This document shows, one piece after another, positions 14,735 to 23,692 of a stretch of DNA of 27,615 nucleotides. The position numbers were made by a program, and so were the translations under genes. This stretch comes from CAZRAL01 sp964598005. GTDB lineage: Bacteria > Pseudomonadota > Gammaproteobacteria > Burkholderiales > Usitatibacteraceae. A model generated the notes under the pieces. It was given only the letters and a program-made list of their open reading frames with translations, did no database searches and had not been told where the DNA came from. Each line of letters starts with the position of its first letter. Position 1 is the first letter of the stretch. The stretch lies in assembly GCA_964598005.1 (NCBI GenBank), contig CAZRAL010000035.1, forward strand, positions 1-27,615, in the 5' to 3' direction.

Positions 14735-15318
14735 TCCTCTAAAGGAGAGTTCAATTGTTTTTCAAGTTCGGTCAAGGATAAAAATTCATTCCTGTCATCT
14801 TGGTGTGTCCTTTGGGTCCGCGAAGATATGGCGGTATTAACGCTGAGTTCAACCGATGGAATTTCGTTTTTCAAACGATAAATGAATCGGGACGAATCTC
14901 GAGCAGCGAATACGATTTGAAATTCAAAATTGTGGTTGAGTAGAAAAAAATCGAATGATTTTATATCGTCGACTAACAAATCGATTTCGATCGGCGACGA
15001 AAAAAGAGCCGTTCCCTTTACGAGGGCACCGGTGAGCCGCGGCGAAAAATCGGCAAACGCATGCATCCACTGTCTCGCCGCTTTTTTCAGATACAAAAGG
15101 TCATCGGAATGCGTATCCGCCATGAAAAGTGCTTGATGCGCTCTCAGCGCCATCTCTATTTCCCGATTGTCTGGTAGCTCTTTTATTTTTCTGGCCCCTA
15201 AGATGTGCGCCGCCTTGCGCCGTGCACGTCCAATGTCGGTCTCTCCGTCTTCTGCCATCAAGCGGGCAGCCAACTGTGCTACGGCGATGTGTATGTGCTC
15301 GTCACGGGTTTCGGACAT
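14731..15318 (-). CDS. Nucleotidyltransferase-like protein
   Basis: 195 residues, soluble. An N-terminal helical half (ARRKAAHILGARKIKELPDN) leads to a segment SPRLTGALVKGTALFSSPIEIDLLVDD (about residues 94-120). This resembles the G-S/T-x(n)-D-x-D core of minimal nucleotidyltransferases, though the GS pair is replaced by GT and only IDLLVDD keeps the acidic strand. Similar proteins occur next to penicillin-binding protein genes in betaproteobacteria. The target is unknown and activity is uncertain. It lies 31 bases after mrcA ends upstream of it on the same strand... read in order, this gene is upstream and mrcA begins further right, so the two are not simply co-transcribed from this gene. 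Confidence 0.6.
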   Translation of the reverse strand: MSETRDEHIHIAVAQLAARLMAEDGETDIGRARRKAAHILGARKIKELPDNREIEMALRAHQALFMADTHSDDLLYLKKAARQWMHAFADFSPRLTGALVKGTALFSSPIEIDLLVDDIKSFDFFLLNHNFEFQIVFAARDSSRFIYRLKNEIPSVELSVNTAISSRTQRTHQDDRNEFLSLTELEKQLNSPLED

Positions 15319-15349
15319 GGTGGGTAAAGCTACTAAAAGGGATGGAAAA

Positions 15350-17683
15350 TCAAAAAATTTGGTTTTTTACTTCTTCACTCGGTTTGTTGGCTTCTTGCAA
15401 GGCCGGTGGCCCCTCACCATGCTGACCAATGTTTTCCGCATAGAAATATTCCATCAAGGAAGGCTTGCCGTCGGGAGTTTGGGCATCCGCCGCCAAAGCT
15501 ACGGATACGACGCCGGGCGGGGGCAAGAAAGGAACTTCTTTTACGCCCTTCAAAGCTTTTGACATATAGTGTATCCATATCGGCAGAGCAGCCTGACCGC
15601 CTGTTTCGTTTGTTCCCAGATCGGTAGGATTATCAAAGCCGATCCAGGCAATCGCAACCAAATTAGGGTTATATCCAGCAAACCAGGCATCGATGTGATC
15701 ATTGGTCGTGCCGGTTTTTCCCGCCAGATCGGTTCGCCCCAAGGACATCGCCCGTGCGGCTGTTCCATAGCGCACCACATCGCGCATCAGACTGGTCATG
15801 ATGAAGGCATTACGTTCATCGAGTACACGTGCTGCGTTTTTGGCATTGCCTTTTTCGCCCGCCCGTTCCGGGACTGCTTCGAAAAGTATGGCGCCGTGAT
15901 CGTCGGTAATTTTGGTAATGAAGTAGGGTTTGACACGAAAGCCACCATTTGCAAAAACACAGTAGGCGCTTGCCATTTGTAAAGGCGTTGCTGAACCCGC
16001 ACCCAACGCCATGGTGAGATAAGCAGGGTGCATTTTGGGCTCAAATCCAAAACGACCGATGTAATCTTGCGCATACTGCGTGCCAATGGCTTGCAGTACG
16101 CGAATGGAAACCATGTTTTTGGATTTTGCCAGGGCAGTACGCAAACGCATGGGACCTTCAAATTTGCCATCGTAATTTTTAGGTTCCCAAATTTGGCCGC
16201 CATTCCGGCCGGGGTCGAATACAAATGGTGCATCGTTGACCATGGTTGCAGGCGTAAAGCCTTTTTCCAGCGCGGCGGAGTAAATAAACGGTTTAAAACT
16301 CGAACCGGGCTGACGCCAGGCCTGCGTCACATGATTGAATTTATTGGAAGCAAAATCCACTCCGCCAGCCAATGAACGGATGGCGCCATCGCTGGGATCT
16401 ACCGAAACCAGTGCAGCTTCCGCCCGAGGCAATTGCCCAATCGACCACATACCTTTTTCGTCTTGTATGACGCGAACAATCGATCCCCGTACCGGTTTAT
16501 AGGCCGAGGCTTTTTCGTTGAGCGCTTTCGCAACAAATTTCAGACCATCGCCGTTGATGATTAATGTCTCGCCACGTTTGGTCAACACCATCACCTGTTT
16601 CGGACTTACTTCCAGGACAATCGCCGGGATAAGATTGGCAACGATATTCTTATCCTGCAGCGCTTCTTCAATGGTTTCTTCCCAGGCAGCTTTTTCTGCG
16701 GGAAGATCAACTCGCCCTTCGGGCCCACGATATCCATGACGCCGATCATATTCCAGCACGCCACGCCACAGCCCTTGGTTGGCTGCTTCCTGATCCAGTT
16801 TACGTATTGTCGTATAAACACGAATGCCGCTTATATAGGCTTTATCGCCGTATTGCTCGAAAATTTCCTGGCGCGCCATTTCGGCTACATACTCTGCATC
16901 TACATCATACAAACGGCTATTGCTGTTGAACTTGAGGGGTTCAGCCAGCGCAGTTTTATATTTGCTTTCGTTGAGAAAACCCAGTTCATTCATGCGCCGC
17001 AGCACATATTGCTGGCGCTGAGTGGCACGTTTCAGGTTATCGAATGGGTTATAGCGCGAAGGCGCTTTGGGTAACCCTGCCAGCATGGCAATCTCGGCCA
17101 CGCTGAGTTCGCTGATTTCCTTGTCATAGTAAACCTTTGAGGCAGCGGCAAAACCGTAGGCCCGATTGCCCAGAAAAATATGGTTGAGATAAATTTCAAG
17201 AATTTGATCTTTGGTAAGATTGCGCTCGATCTTGAAAGCAAGCAACCACTCAGATATTTTACGGGTAAGGGTTTGTTCATTACTCAGAAAGAAATTTCTC
17301 GCCACCTGCTGGGTAATGGTACTGGCGCCCCCCTTGATATGGCCCGCCATCGCACTGGTCAATGCCGCGCGTAACAGGCCTTGATAGTCAACCCCGCCAT
17401 GCTGGTAGAAACGTTCGTCTTCCGCTGCAATGAGTGCTTGTTTCATCGTTAACGGAAAGTCGTTTATGCGAACAAAAGAACGTTTTTCTTCGCCAAATTC
17501 CCCGATAAGGTCCCCCTCTGAACTAAATACCCGTAATGGAATTTTTGGCCTGTAATCGGTCACCGCCTCAATGGAAGGCAGATTCGGATAGAGCAGAATA
17601 CCGGTTAAGGCAATAATACCCACGCCAACCAGCGCCAGCGAAAAAAAGAGGATGAGCGGGTAGAACCACCAGCGTGCAATCAT
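15350..17683 (-). CDS. mrcA: Penicillin-binding protein 1A (bifunctional)
   Basis: Class A PBP, inner membrane, polymerises and cross-links peptidoglycan. I chose ATG 17683 (MIARWWFYPL, the usual PBP1A opening, 777 residues); the frame is open to ATG 17740, which would add 19 unusual residues containing a TATAAT-like site. Single N-terminal membrane helix, then the glycosyltransferase 51 domain (AAEDERFYQHGGVD, GGASTITQQVARN, EIYLNHIFLGNRAYG). An OB-like insert follows, then the transpeptidase with SSFK (QPGSSFKPFIY), SKN (AKSKNMVS) and KTG (AGKTGTTND). The tail ends in a Glu/Pro-rich segment. It is divergent from pilM, as commonly seen. Confidence 0.95.
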   Translation of the reverse strand: MIARWWFYPLILFFSLALVGVGIIALTGILLYPNLPSIEAVTDYRPKIPLRVFSSEGDLIGEFGEEKRSFVRINDFPLTMKQALIAAEDERFYQHGGVDYQGLLRAALTSAMAGHIKGGASTITQQVARNFFLSNEQTLTRKISEWLLAFKIERNLTKDQILEIYLNHIFLGNRAYGFAAASKVYYDKEISELSVAEIAMLAGLPKAPSRYNPFDNLKRATQRQQYVLRRMNELGFLNESKYKTALAEPLKFNSNSRLYDVDAEYVAEMARQEIFEQYGDKAYISGIRVYTTIRKLDQEAANQGLWRGVLEYDRRHGYRGPEGRVDLPAEKAAWEETIEEALQDKNIVANLIPAIVLEVSPKQVMVLTKRGETLIINGDGLKFVAKALNEKASAYKPVRGSIVRVIQDEKGMWSIGQLPRAEAALVSVDPSDGAIRSLAGGVDFASNKFNHVTQAWRQPGSSFKPFIYSAALEKGFTPATMVNDAPFVFDPGRNGGQIWEPKNYDGKFEGPMRLRTALAKSKNMVSIRVLQAIGTQYAQDYIGRFGFEPKMHPAYLTMALGAGSATPLQMASAYCVFANGGFRVKPYFITKITDDHGAILFEAVPERAGEKGNAKNAARVLDERNAFIMTSLMRDVVRYGTAARAMSLGRTDLAGKTGTTNDHIDAWFAGYNPNLVAIAWIGFDNPTDLGTNETGGQAALPIWIHYMSKALKGVKEVPFLPPPGVVSVALAADAQTPDGKPSLMEYFYAENIGQHGEGPPALQEANKPSEEVKNQIF

Positions 17684-17713
17684 GGGTATCCACAAAAAAG
17701 AGTCAAGTCGAAC

Positions 17714-17719
17714 ATTATA
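17714..17719 (-). promoter_or_regulatory. Possible -10 box for mrcA
   Basis: TATAAT on the minus strand, about 30 bases upstream of ATG 17683. No good -35 box at 16-18 bases. If used, the longer start at 17740 would be excluded. Confidence 0.3.
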
Positions 17720-17910
17720 TCGGGTGCCTACAAGACCCATTGATAGTCTGCTCGTTTAATTCCGCCAAAAAGCGGCCAAATCGTGGCGCTGGCATGACAT
17801 CGTTGCATTGAGCTACTTCAAGCGCAACTTTCTGATGATATACACAATACATGGCAAGAAATCGCCGTCGCTATTTCCTTATTTGTATTTCACGTGTTCA
17901 AAAAATTTGC

Positions 17911-17939
17911 TTTACACCTCCAAAGCTTGTTGCTACTAT
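17911..17939 (+). promoter_or_regulatory. Probable sigma-70 promoter for pilMNOPQ
   Basis: TTTACA (17911-17916), a 17-base spacer, then TACTAT (17934-17939). The transcript would start near 17946, about 33 bases before pilM. Nothing else was recognised in the 17741-17978 gap. Confidence 0.55.
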
Positions 17940-17978
17940 TTAATGTAATTTATGCGTAATGCGCCATAACTTCCCACA

Positions 17979-19076
17979 ATGCTTAAAGAAAAATTTGCTT
18001 CTCAGCTCGATTTTTTGAGTGCGAAAACCCCACCTCTGCTGGGCGTTGATATCAGTTCATCGTACATCAAGATGGTCGAACTTGCCGAAGCGGGCAAGGG
18101 TTTATACCGTATTGAACGCTATGCGATTGAACCTCTACCCAAAGACACGGTGACTGACGGCAACATTGCCAATATCGAAGCCGCAGGCGAAGCGATGAAA
18201 CAAGCCTGGAAAAATATGGGGACGCGTATTAAAAACGTTGCGCTGGCGCTGCCCTCCGCTGCGGTCATCACCAAAAAGGTCCTGCTCCCTGCCAATCAGC
18301 GCGATGAAGACATGGAATATCAGGTTCAGTCTCAAGCTAATCAATATATTCCTTTCAGTCTGGACGAGGTCAACCTTGATTTTCAGGTAATTGGCCCCGC
18401 ACCAAATAGCGAAGAAGAAGTCGAAGTATTGATCGCGGCGTCGCGTAAAGAAAAAATAGAGGACCGGGTGGCGGCCGCCGAGGCAGCGGGTTTAAAAGCG
18501 TCTGTGATGGACGTCGAATCGTATGCAGCCTTGACTGCATTTGAAATGATTAGAGGCGCGGCAACCGGAATCGAAGAAGAAGACGTAACCGTTATTGTCG
18601 ATATTGGGGCACAAACTACTCGCGTCACGGTCATGCACGCTGATCAATCGGTCTATTCACGCGAACAACAATTGGGAGGCTACCAATTGACCCAGGATAT
18701 TTCACGCCAGTTCGGGATGCCCATTGAAGATGCTGAAGTCGCCAAAAAAGCGGGGGGGCTGCCTGATAACTATCGCGCGGATGTGTTGCACCCTTTCAAC
18801 GAAAAAATCGTTGCGGAAATTTCCCGAGCACTGCAGTTTTTCTTTACGTCCACCCAATTCAATAAGGTAGACCATATTTTAATCTCGGGCGGTTGCGCCA
18901 TGCTGGATGGCCTGGAGGAAATGGTTGCGGCACGGACCCAAACACACACCTTGATCGCTAATCCATTTGCAAACATGGCACTATCGTCGCGCATCAAGCC
19001 GCGCCAATTGACTATCGACGCCCCAGCGTTAATGGTCGCCTGTGGCCTCGCCATGCGGAGGTTCGATCCCGCATGA
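17979..19076 (+). CDS. pilM: Type IV pilus assembly protein PilM
   Basis: 365-residue cytoplasmic actin-like ATPase that forms a ring at the inner membrane and binds the N-terminus of PilN, linking the pilus motor to the alignment complex. Visible: the phosphate-1 motif GVDISSSYIKMVEL (from residue 22), VIVDIGAQTTRVTV, and ILISGGCAMLDGLEE near the C-terminus. First gene of a tightly packed operon; its TGA overlaps the pilN ATG in ATGA. Confidence 0.96.
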   Translation: MLKEKFASQLDFLSAKTPPLLGVDISSSYIKMVELAEAGKGLYRIERYAIEPLPKDTVTDGNIANIEAAGEAMKQAWKNMGTRIKNVALALPSAAVITKKVLLPANQRDEDMEYQVQSQANQYIPFSLDEVNLDFQVIGPAPNSEEEVEVLIAASRKEKIEDRVAAAEAAGLKASVMDVESYAALTAFEMIRGAATGIEEEDVTVIVDIGAQTTRVTVMHADQSVYSREQQLGGYQLTQDISRQFGMPIEDAEVAKKAGGLPDNYRADVLHPFNEKIVAEISRALQFFFTSTQFNKVDHILISGGCAMLDGLEEMVAARTQTHTLIANPFANMALSSRIKPRQLTIDAPALMVACGLAMRRFDPA

Positions 19077-19687
19077 TTCGTATTAACCTCCTTCCCCATC
19101 GCGAAGAAAAACGCAAAGCCCGGCAAAAACAATTTACCATCCTCGCTGGTTTGGCGGCAGGGCTGGCTGTGGCCGTAGCTGGCTTGTTGTGGGTCACGTT
19201 TGACAGCCTTGTTAGTAATCAGAAGGGGCGTAATACATACCTCAATAACGAAATCAGCAAACTCGACAAGCAAATCGAGGAAATAAAGAAATTACGCGAG
19301 GAAACGGCTTCACTGCTGGCAAAAAAACAAGTGGTTGAGGGTTTACAAAGCAACCGCTCGGAACCGGTCTATTTGCTCGATCAATTGCTGCGGCAACTGC
19401 CTGAAGGTCTGTATCTTAAATCGGTCAAGCAGGTTAATACCAAGGTTAGCGTATCCGGATTCGCCCAATCGCATGCGCGAATTTCAGCGTTCATGCGCAA
19501 TATTCAGGCTTCTCCGTACCTGGAAAATCCTGAACTGGTGGAAATCAAGGAAGCCACTGTGGGCACCCTGAAAACCAACGAATTCATGCTGAATTTCTTC
19601 ATCAAACGCGCCAAGGCTGAAGACAGCAAGGCGGGCGCCAAGAAAGCCAACACGATGCCTGCCAAGCCGGGGGATAAAAAATCATGA
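19073..19687 (+). CDS. pilN: Type IV pilus assembly protein PilN
   Basis: 204-residue bitopic inner-membrane protein. The short cytoplasmic N-terminus MIRINLLPHREEKRK carries the INLLP motif that docks into PilM. One transmembrane helix at about residues 22-45 is followed by a periplasmic coiled coil (EISKLDKQIEEIKKLREET) and a ferredoxin-like fold that pairs with PilO. The C-terminal tail is Lys/Ala-rich. Overlaps pilM by four bases and pilO by four bases (ATGA). Confidence 0.95.
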   Translation: MIRINLLPHREEKRKARQKQFTILAGLAAGLAVAVAGLLWVTFDSLVSNQKGRNTYLNNEISKLDKQIEEIKKLREETASLLAKKQVVEGLQSNRSEPVYLLDQLLRQLPEGLYLKSVKQVNTKVSVSGFAQSHARISAFMRNIQASPYLENPELVEIKEATVGTLKTNEFMLNFFIKRAKAEDSKAGAKKANTMPAKPGDKKS

Positions 19688-20358
19688 AATGGCTTGAGGA
19701 GCTTAAACAACTGGACCCCAAAAATCCGGGTAATTGGCCTTGGCCGTTCAAGATTGGCGCCTTTGCGCTGATTTTTGTTTCAATATTAATCATTGCTTAC
19801 TTTGCCCTTTATCAAGGGCAACTTAACGATCTGGATAAAGAGCAAACCAAAGAAAAGGGGCTCAAGGACACTTTTCTGGAAAAAAAGAAGCTGGCCATCA
19901 ATCTCGATGCTTATGCGCAACAACTTAAAGATATTGAACGAGATTTTGGCGAGTTACTGAAGCAGTTGCCGAACAAATCGGAAATGGATGCGCTGTTGAT
20001 CGATATTAACCAGGCTGGGCTGGGCCGGGGCTTGCAATTTTCCTTGTTCAAGCCTGCGCCCACTGAAAATTTCACCGAGTTCTATGCAGAGTTACCGGTT
20101 ACCTTGAAAGTAACAGGCAGTTATCACGATTTTGGCGCTTTTGCGAGCGACGTTGCCAAAATGTCACGGATTGTATTGTTGAACGATATCGCTATTTCCA
20201 CTGGAAAAGAACCGGCAGGCAAAGATTCCACTACGCTGACCATGGATGCCATTGCCAAGACCTATCGCTATCTCGATGCCGAGGAAATCGCCAAACAGCG
20301 CAAAACCGCGAAAGACGCCAAAGCAAAAACATCCCCAGGAAAGAGTGGGGGTAAATAA
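19684..20358 (+). CDS. pilO: Type IV pilus assembly protein PilO
   Basis: 224-residue partner of PilN in the inner-membrane alignment subcomplex. N-terminal cytoplasmic segment, one transmembrane helix at about residues 22-42 (IGAFALIFVSILIIAYFALY), a coiled coil, then the periplasmic domain with LPNKSEMDALLIDINQAG and VTGSYHDFGAFASDVAKM, typical of PilO. Lys/Ala-rich C-terminal tail like that of PilN. pilP follows two bases after the stop. Confidence 0.95.
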   Translation: MKWLEELKQLDPKNPGNWPWPFKIGAFALIFVSILIIAYFALYQGQLNDLDKEQTKEKGLKDTFLEKKKLAINLDAYAQQLKDIERDFGELLKQLPNKSEMDALLIDINQAGLGRGLQFSLFKPAPTENFTEFYAELPVTLKVTGSYHDFGAFASDVAKMSRIVLLNDIAISTGKEPAGKDSTTLTMDAIAKTYRYLDAEEIAKQRKTAKDAKAKTSPGKSGGK

Positions 20359-20360
20359 TC

Positions 20361-20879
20361 ATGCATCGTTATTGGTTTATAACTTTTATACTGATTGTTT
20401 TCGGGGGCTGTAGCGGCGAACATCAGGATTTGAAACAATTTGTTAAAGATGCTGACAAGGCGGCGGTTCGCAAAATCGATCCCTTGCCACAGGTAAAGCC
20501 TTTCGCGCCATTTACCTATGAAGCCTTTGATTTACCCGATCCGTTCAAACCAAGAAAGCTGGCTCTTAAGCAAGAGGGCGGCGGCAATTTACAACCTGAC
20601 CGTGACCGCCGTAAAGAACCGCTGGAAGCTTTCCCGCTGGAACAATTGAAAATGGTGGGCACATTGTCACAAAATGGCACCATGTATGCGTTAATCCGTG
20701 CTGAGAGAATTTTGTATCGGGTTAAAAAAGGCAATTATCTAGGCCAGAATTTTGGCCGTATTACCGATATTTCCGATACCGAACTCAAAATAAAAGAAAT
20801 CATTCAAGACCCAACCGGGGATTGGACTGAGCGTCAAAGCACGCTCTTACTCATTGAAGAAGCTGGGGGTAAAAAGTGA
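20361..20879 (+). CDS. pilP: Type IV pilus assembly lipoprotein PilP
   Basis: 172-residue inner-membrane lipoprotein joining PilN/PilO to the PilQ secretin. The signal peptide ends in the lipobox FGGC with the lipidated Cys at 17. The C-terminal beta-domain contains PLEQLKMVGTLSQNGTMYALI and VKKGNYLGQNFGRITDI, characteristic of PilP. The stop overlaps the pilQ GTG start (GTGA). Confidence 0.95.
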   Translation: MHRYWFITFILIVFGGCSGEHQDLKQFVKDADKAAVRKIDPLPQVKPFAPFTYEAFDLPDPFKPRKLALKQEGGGNLQPDRDRRKEPLEAFPLEQLKMVGTLSQNGTMYALIRAERILYRVKKGNYLGQNFGRITDISDTELKIKEIIQDPTGDWTERQSTLLLIEEAGGKK

Positions 20880-23026
20880 TACATAAGCATCCATTTAAAG
20901 CCGTTTATGGGTTGTCTGCCCGCTGGTTAGGCATGGCGACCTTCATGATCGGACTATGCGCAGCATCGCTTTCCTGGGCAGAGGAAACCTCCAAAAATCT
21001 TCTGGAATCGATCAATGCCTCTGCTTTGCAGGGGGGGAAAGTTCAGATTCGCCTTAATTTCAAAGATGCGCTAAAAAAACTGCCTGCAGGATTCACCGTT
21101 ACCAATCCCGCCCGGATTGCGCTCGACATTCCCGATACAGTGAATGGCCTGGGGAAAACCTCGCTCGATATCGGCGAGGGCGATGTGCGCTCCATCAGTG
21201 TGGTGGAAACCGCCAATCGCACACGGCTGGTAATCAACATGGTGCGCAATTTGAATTACACCTCGGCGCTGGATGGCAAAGCATTGGTACTGACGATCGA
21301 AGGCGTCCCACTCAATCCAGCCAAAGAGACACTGCAGGTCACCCGCTTTGCCGAGCCTGTCAACGCTGGCCAAAAACAGAGTTTGCGTGATGTGGATTTT
21401 CGCCGTGGCAGTAACGGCGAGGGCCGTATCGTGGTCGATCTTTCCAGCCCCAATGCCGGTATCGATATTCGCCAGCAGGGCAAAAATGTACTAGTCGACT
21501 TTATCTCGACCTCGGTGCCGCGAAACCTGGTTCGCCGCCTTGATGTACTCGACTTCGGTACGCCGGTCAAAACGGTGGATGTTATCGATCAAGGCGCCAA
21601 TACCCGGATGATCATCGAACCCAAAGGGCTATGGGAATATTCGGCCTATCAGACCGATACCCAGTTCATCCTCGAAATCAAGCCGCTCAAGGAAGATCCA
21701 AACAAACTGGTGCAAGGAACCGGTTACAACGGCGAAAAGCTATCCCTTAACTTCCAGAACATAGAAGTACGTGCCGTCTTGCAGGTGATTGCCGATTTTA
21801 CGGGGCTCAATATCATCACCACCGATACCGTGGGTGGCAGCCTGACTTTACGGCTGAAAGATGTGCCTTGGGATCAGGCGCTGGACATTATTCTGCAATC
21901 CAAGGGGCTATCCAAAAGTAAAACAGGTAACGTTGTCCTTATTATTCCGTCTGAGGAACTTGCAATAAGAAATAAAAAATTATTTGAGGATAATATTCAG
22001 ATTTCTGATCTAGAACCAGTACGCACTGAAAGTTTTCAGCTCTCCTATACTAAAGCAGAAGATGTGAAAAAACTGATTTCAGACAAAGATCAGAAAATTC
22101 TCTCCAAACGGGGAAGCGCTCAGCCTGATGCGCGTACTAATACCTTATTTGTGCAGGATACACCAACCAAGCTTGAAGAAGTTCGCCGTCTGATTGCACA
22201 ACTGGATGTGCCTGTTCGCCAGGTTATGATCGAAGCGCGAATCGTCATCGCGGATGACAAATTCAGCCGCGAACTGGGCGTCCGCTTTGGCAATCAATCG
22301 GGACATAATACGGGCAATAAAAATCTTGGCTTGTCAGGAACACTGGTCAACACGGTTTCCCCGCTTGCCAACAATCCCATCACGCCAGGTTCGTATGGAC
22401 TTTCGGGGGGACTTCTTCCAGCAGGCGCACAACCTGACCAACTGAATGTAAACCTCCCTGTTGCTGGAGCGGCAGGACGTATTGCCGCAACCATTCTGAA
22501 TCTGGGTAACGGCAATCTGGTCAACATCGAGCTATCCGCGCTGGAAGCGGACAATCGCGGTAAAGTCGTTTCCAACCCGCGTATTGTGACTGCGGATAAA
22601 AAGAAAGCCACGATTCTTCAAGGCACTGAAATTCCCTATGCAACCTCCTCGCCCAGCGGCGGCACCACCATTCAATTCAAGCCGGCTGTGCTTTCGCTGG
22701 ATGTGACCCCGCAGATCACCCCTGATGACAAGATCATCATGGATCTGGAAGTGAAAAAAGATTCGGTGGGAACCATTTTTGCCGGCATCCCCTCCATCGA
22801 TACCAAGAATGTGAAAACACAGATTCTGGTCGATAATGGCGACACTGCTGTGTTGGGCGGCATTTACGAACAAGTGACTCGCACCGACGTGACCAAGGTA
22901 CCCTTGCTGGGCGATATCCCCTTCATCGGCAACCTGTTTAAAAATACCCGCAAACAGGAAGATAAAACCGAACTGTTAATCTTTATCACCCCCCGCATTA
23001 TCAAAGAGCAATTGACGATCCGCTGA
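20876..23026 (+). CDS. pilQ: Type IV pilus secretin PilQ
   Basis: 716-residue outer-membrane secretin through which the pilus passes. The start is GTG 20876, overlapping the pilP stop. Signal peptide of about 35 residues ending SLSWA. Two AMIN domains (about 40-150 and 170-270) bind peptidoglycan; then a secretin/TonB short N-terminal region (SLNFQNIEVRAVLQVIADFT), an N1 domain (VRTESFQLSYTKAEDVKKL), and the secretin core with VPVRQVMIEARIVIADD, VVSNPRIVTADKKKATI and VPLLGDIPFIGNLFK. It ends with TELLIFITPRII. Confidence 0.97.
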   Translation: MIHKHPFKAVYGLSARWLGMATFMIGLCAASLSWAEETSKNLLESINASALQGGKVQIRLNFKDALKKLPAGFTVTNPARIALDIPDTVNGLGKTSLDIGEGDVRSISVVETANRTRLVINMVRNLNYTSALDGKALVLTIEGVPLNPAKETLQVTRFAEPVNAGQKQSLRDVDFRRGSNGEGRIVVDLSSPNAGIDIRQQGKNVLVDFISTSVPRNLVRRLDVLDFGTPVKTVDVIDQGANTRMIIEPKGLWEYSAYQTDTQFILEIKPLKEDPNKLVQGTGYNGEKLSLNFQNIEVRAVLQVIADFTGLNIITTDTVGGSLTLRLKDVPWDQALDIILQSKGLSKSKTGNVVLIIPSEELAIRNKKLFEDNIQISDLEPVRTESFQLSYTKAEDVKKLISDKDQKILSKRGSAQPDARTNTLFVQDTPTKLEEVRRLIAQLDVPVRQVMIEARIVIADDKFSRELGVRFGNQSGHNTGNKNLGLSGTLVNTVSPLANNPITPGSYGLSGGLLPAGAQPDQLNVNLPVAGAAGRIAATILNLGNGNLVNIELSALEADNRGKVVSNPRIVTADKKKATILQGTEIPYATSSPSGGTTIQFKPAVLSLDVTPQITPDDKIIMDLEVKKDSVGTIFAGIPSIDTKNVKTQILVDNGDTAVLGGIYEQVTRTDVTKVPLLGDIPFIGNLFKNTRKQEDKTELLIFITPRIIKEQLTIR

Positions 23027-23051
23027 ATATTGAGTCTGCGCATGAACTACG

Positions 23052-23087
23052 CGGGGCACGTGCGCAAGCCGTGCCCCGTTTTCGTTT
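23052..23087 (+). terminator. Rho-independent terminator after pilQ
   Basis: Stem CGGGGCACG / CGTGCCCCG (9 bases) with a 9-base loop, followed by TTTTCGTTT. It lies 26 bases after the pilQ stop and separates the pilus operon from aroK. Confidence 0.8.
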
Positions 23088-23122
23088 CATGCTTGCCTCT
23101 CTAATCTTCTTCTAACGAGCCC

Positions 23123-23692
23123 ATGATTCCGCCAGGCAATATTTTTCTCATCGGTATGCCCGGCGCAGGAAAAACCAGCGTCGGAGAAGCGCTCGCCCAG
23201 CGATTAAACCTCACTTTTATCGATACAGATCGGGAAATGATCCAGCGTACCGGTGTTTCGATTGCAACCGTTTTTGAGGTGGAAGGGGAGCCCGGCTTTC
23301 GGCAGCGTGAGACGCGGTTGATTATGGCGTTGGTTCAGGGCAGCGGTATCCTGATGGCGACCGGCGGGGGTGCGGTGCTGGCCACGGCGAACCGTAACGC
23401 GCTACGCCAGCACGGCACCGTCGTTTATTTGCATGTCCCGCTTTCCTGCCTGTGGGAAAGAACGCAGCGCGACCCGCGCCGCCCTCTGCTGCGTAATAGC
23501 GACGCTTATACAACGCTTAAAAACCTTCTGGAAACACGCGAACCGCTGTATCGGGAAACGGCGCACTTGATCGTCGAAACGGGACGGCAAAGCGTGTCAA
23601 AACTTGCCGAAACTGTAATCGAACATTTGTATGCCGCCTCTTTTCTCCCGCAGCCCGCTGTTCAACCGGAAGAAAATCATGCAGCGCGTTGA
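23123..23692 (+). CDS. aroK: Shikimate kinase
   Basis: 189-residue cytoplasmic kinase that phosphorylates shikimate at the 3-hydroxyl in chorismate synthesis. Walker A GMPGAGKTS (11-19), shikimate-binding D34/D36 in FIDTDREM, E/G-rich FEVEGEPGFRQRE, the GGG loop (81-83) and the lid segment with RRPLL are present. The C-terminal tail overlaps the aroB start by 14 bases. Confidence 0.96.
   Translation: MIPPGNIFLIGMPGAGKTSVGEALAQRLNLTFIDTDREMIQRTGVSIATVFEVEGEPGFRQRETRLIMALVQGSGILMATGGGAVLATANRNALRQHGTVVYLHVPLSCLWERTQRDPRRPLLRNSDAYTTLKNLLETREPLYRETAHLIVETGRQSVSKLAETVIEHLYAASFLPQPAVQPEENHAAR

Noticed and set aside
14735..14760. CCTCTAAAGGAG palindrome as a terminator for hemB
   Set aside because: Short, with no U-run, and inside the coding end of the opposing gene.
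15129..15562. Plus-strand frames opposite mrcA and the nucleotidyltransferase-like gene
   Set aside because: Antisense shadows of well-supported coding sequence.
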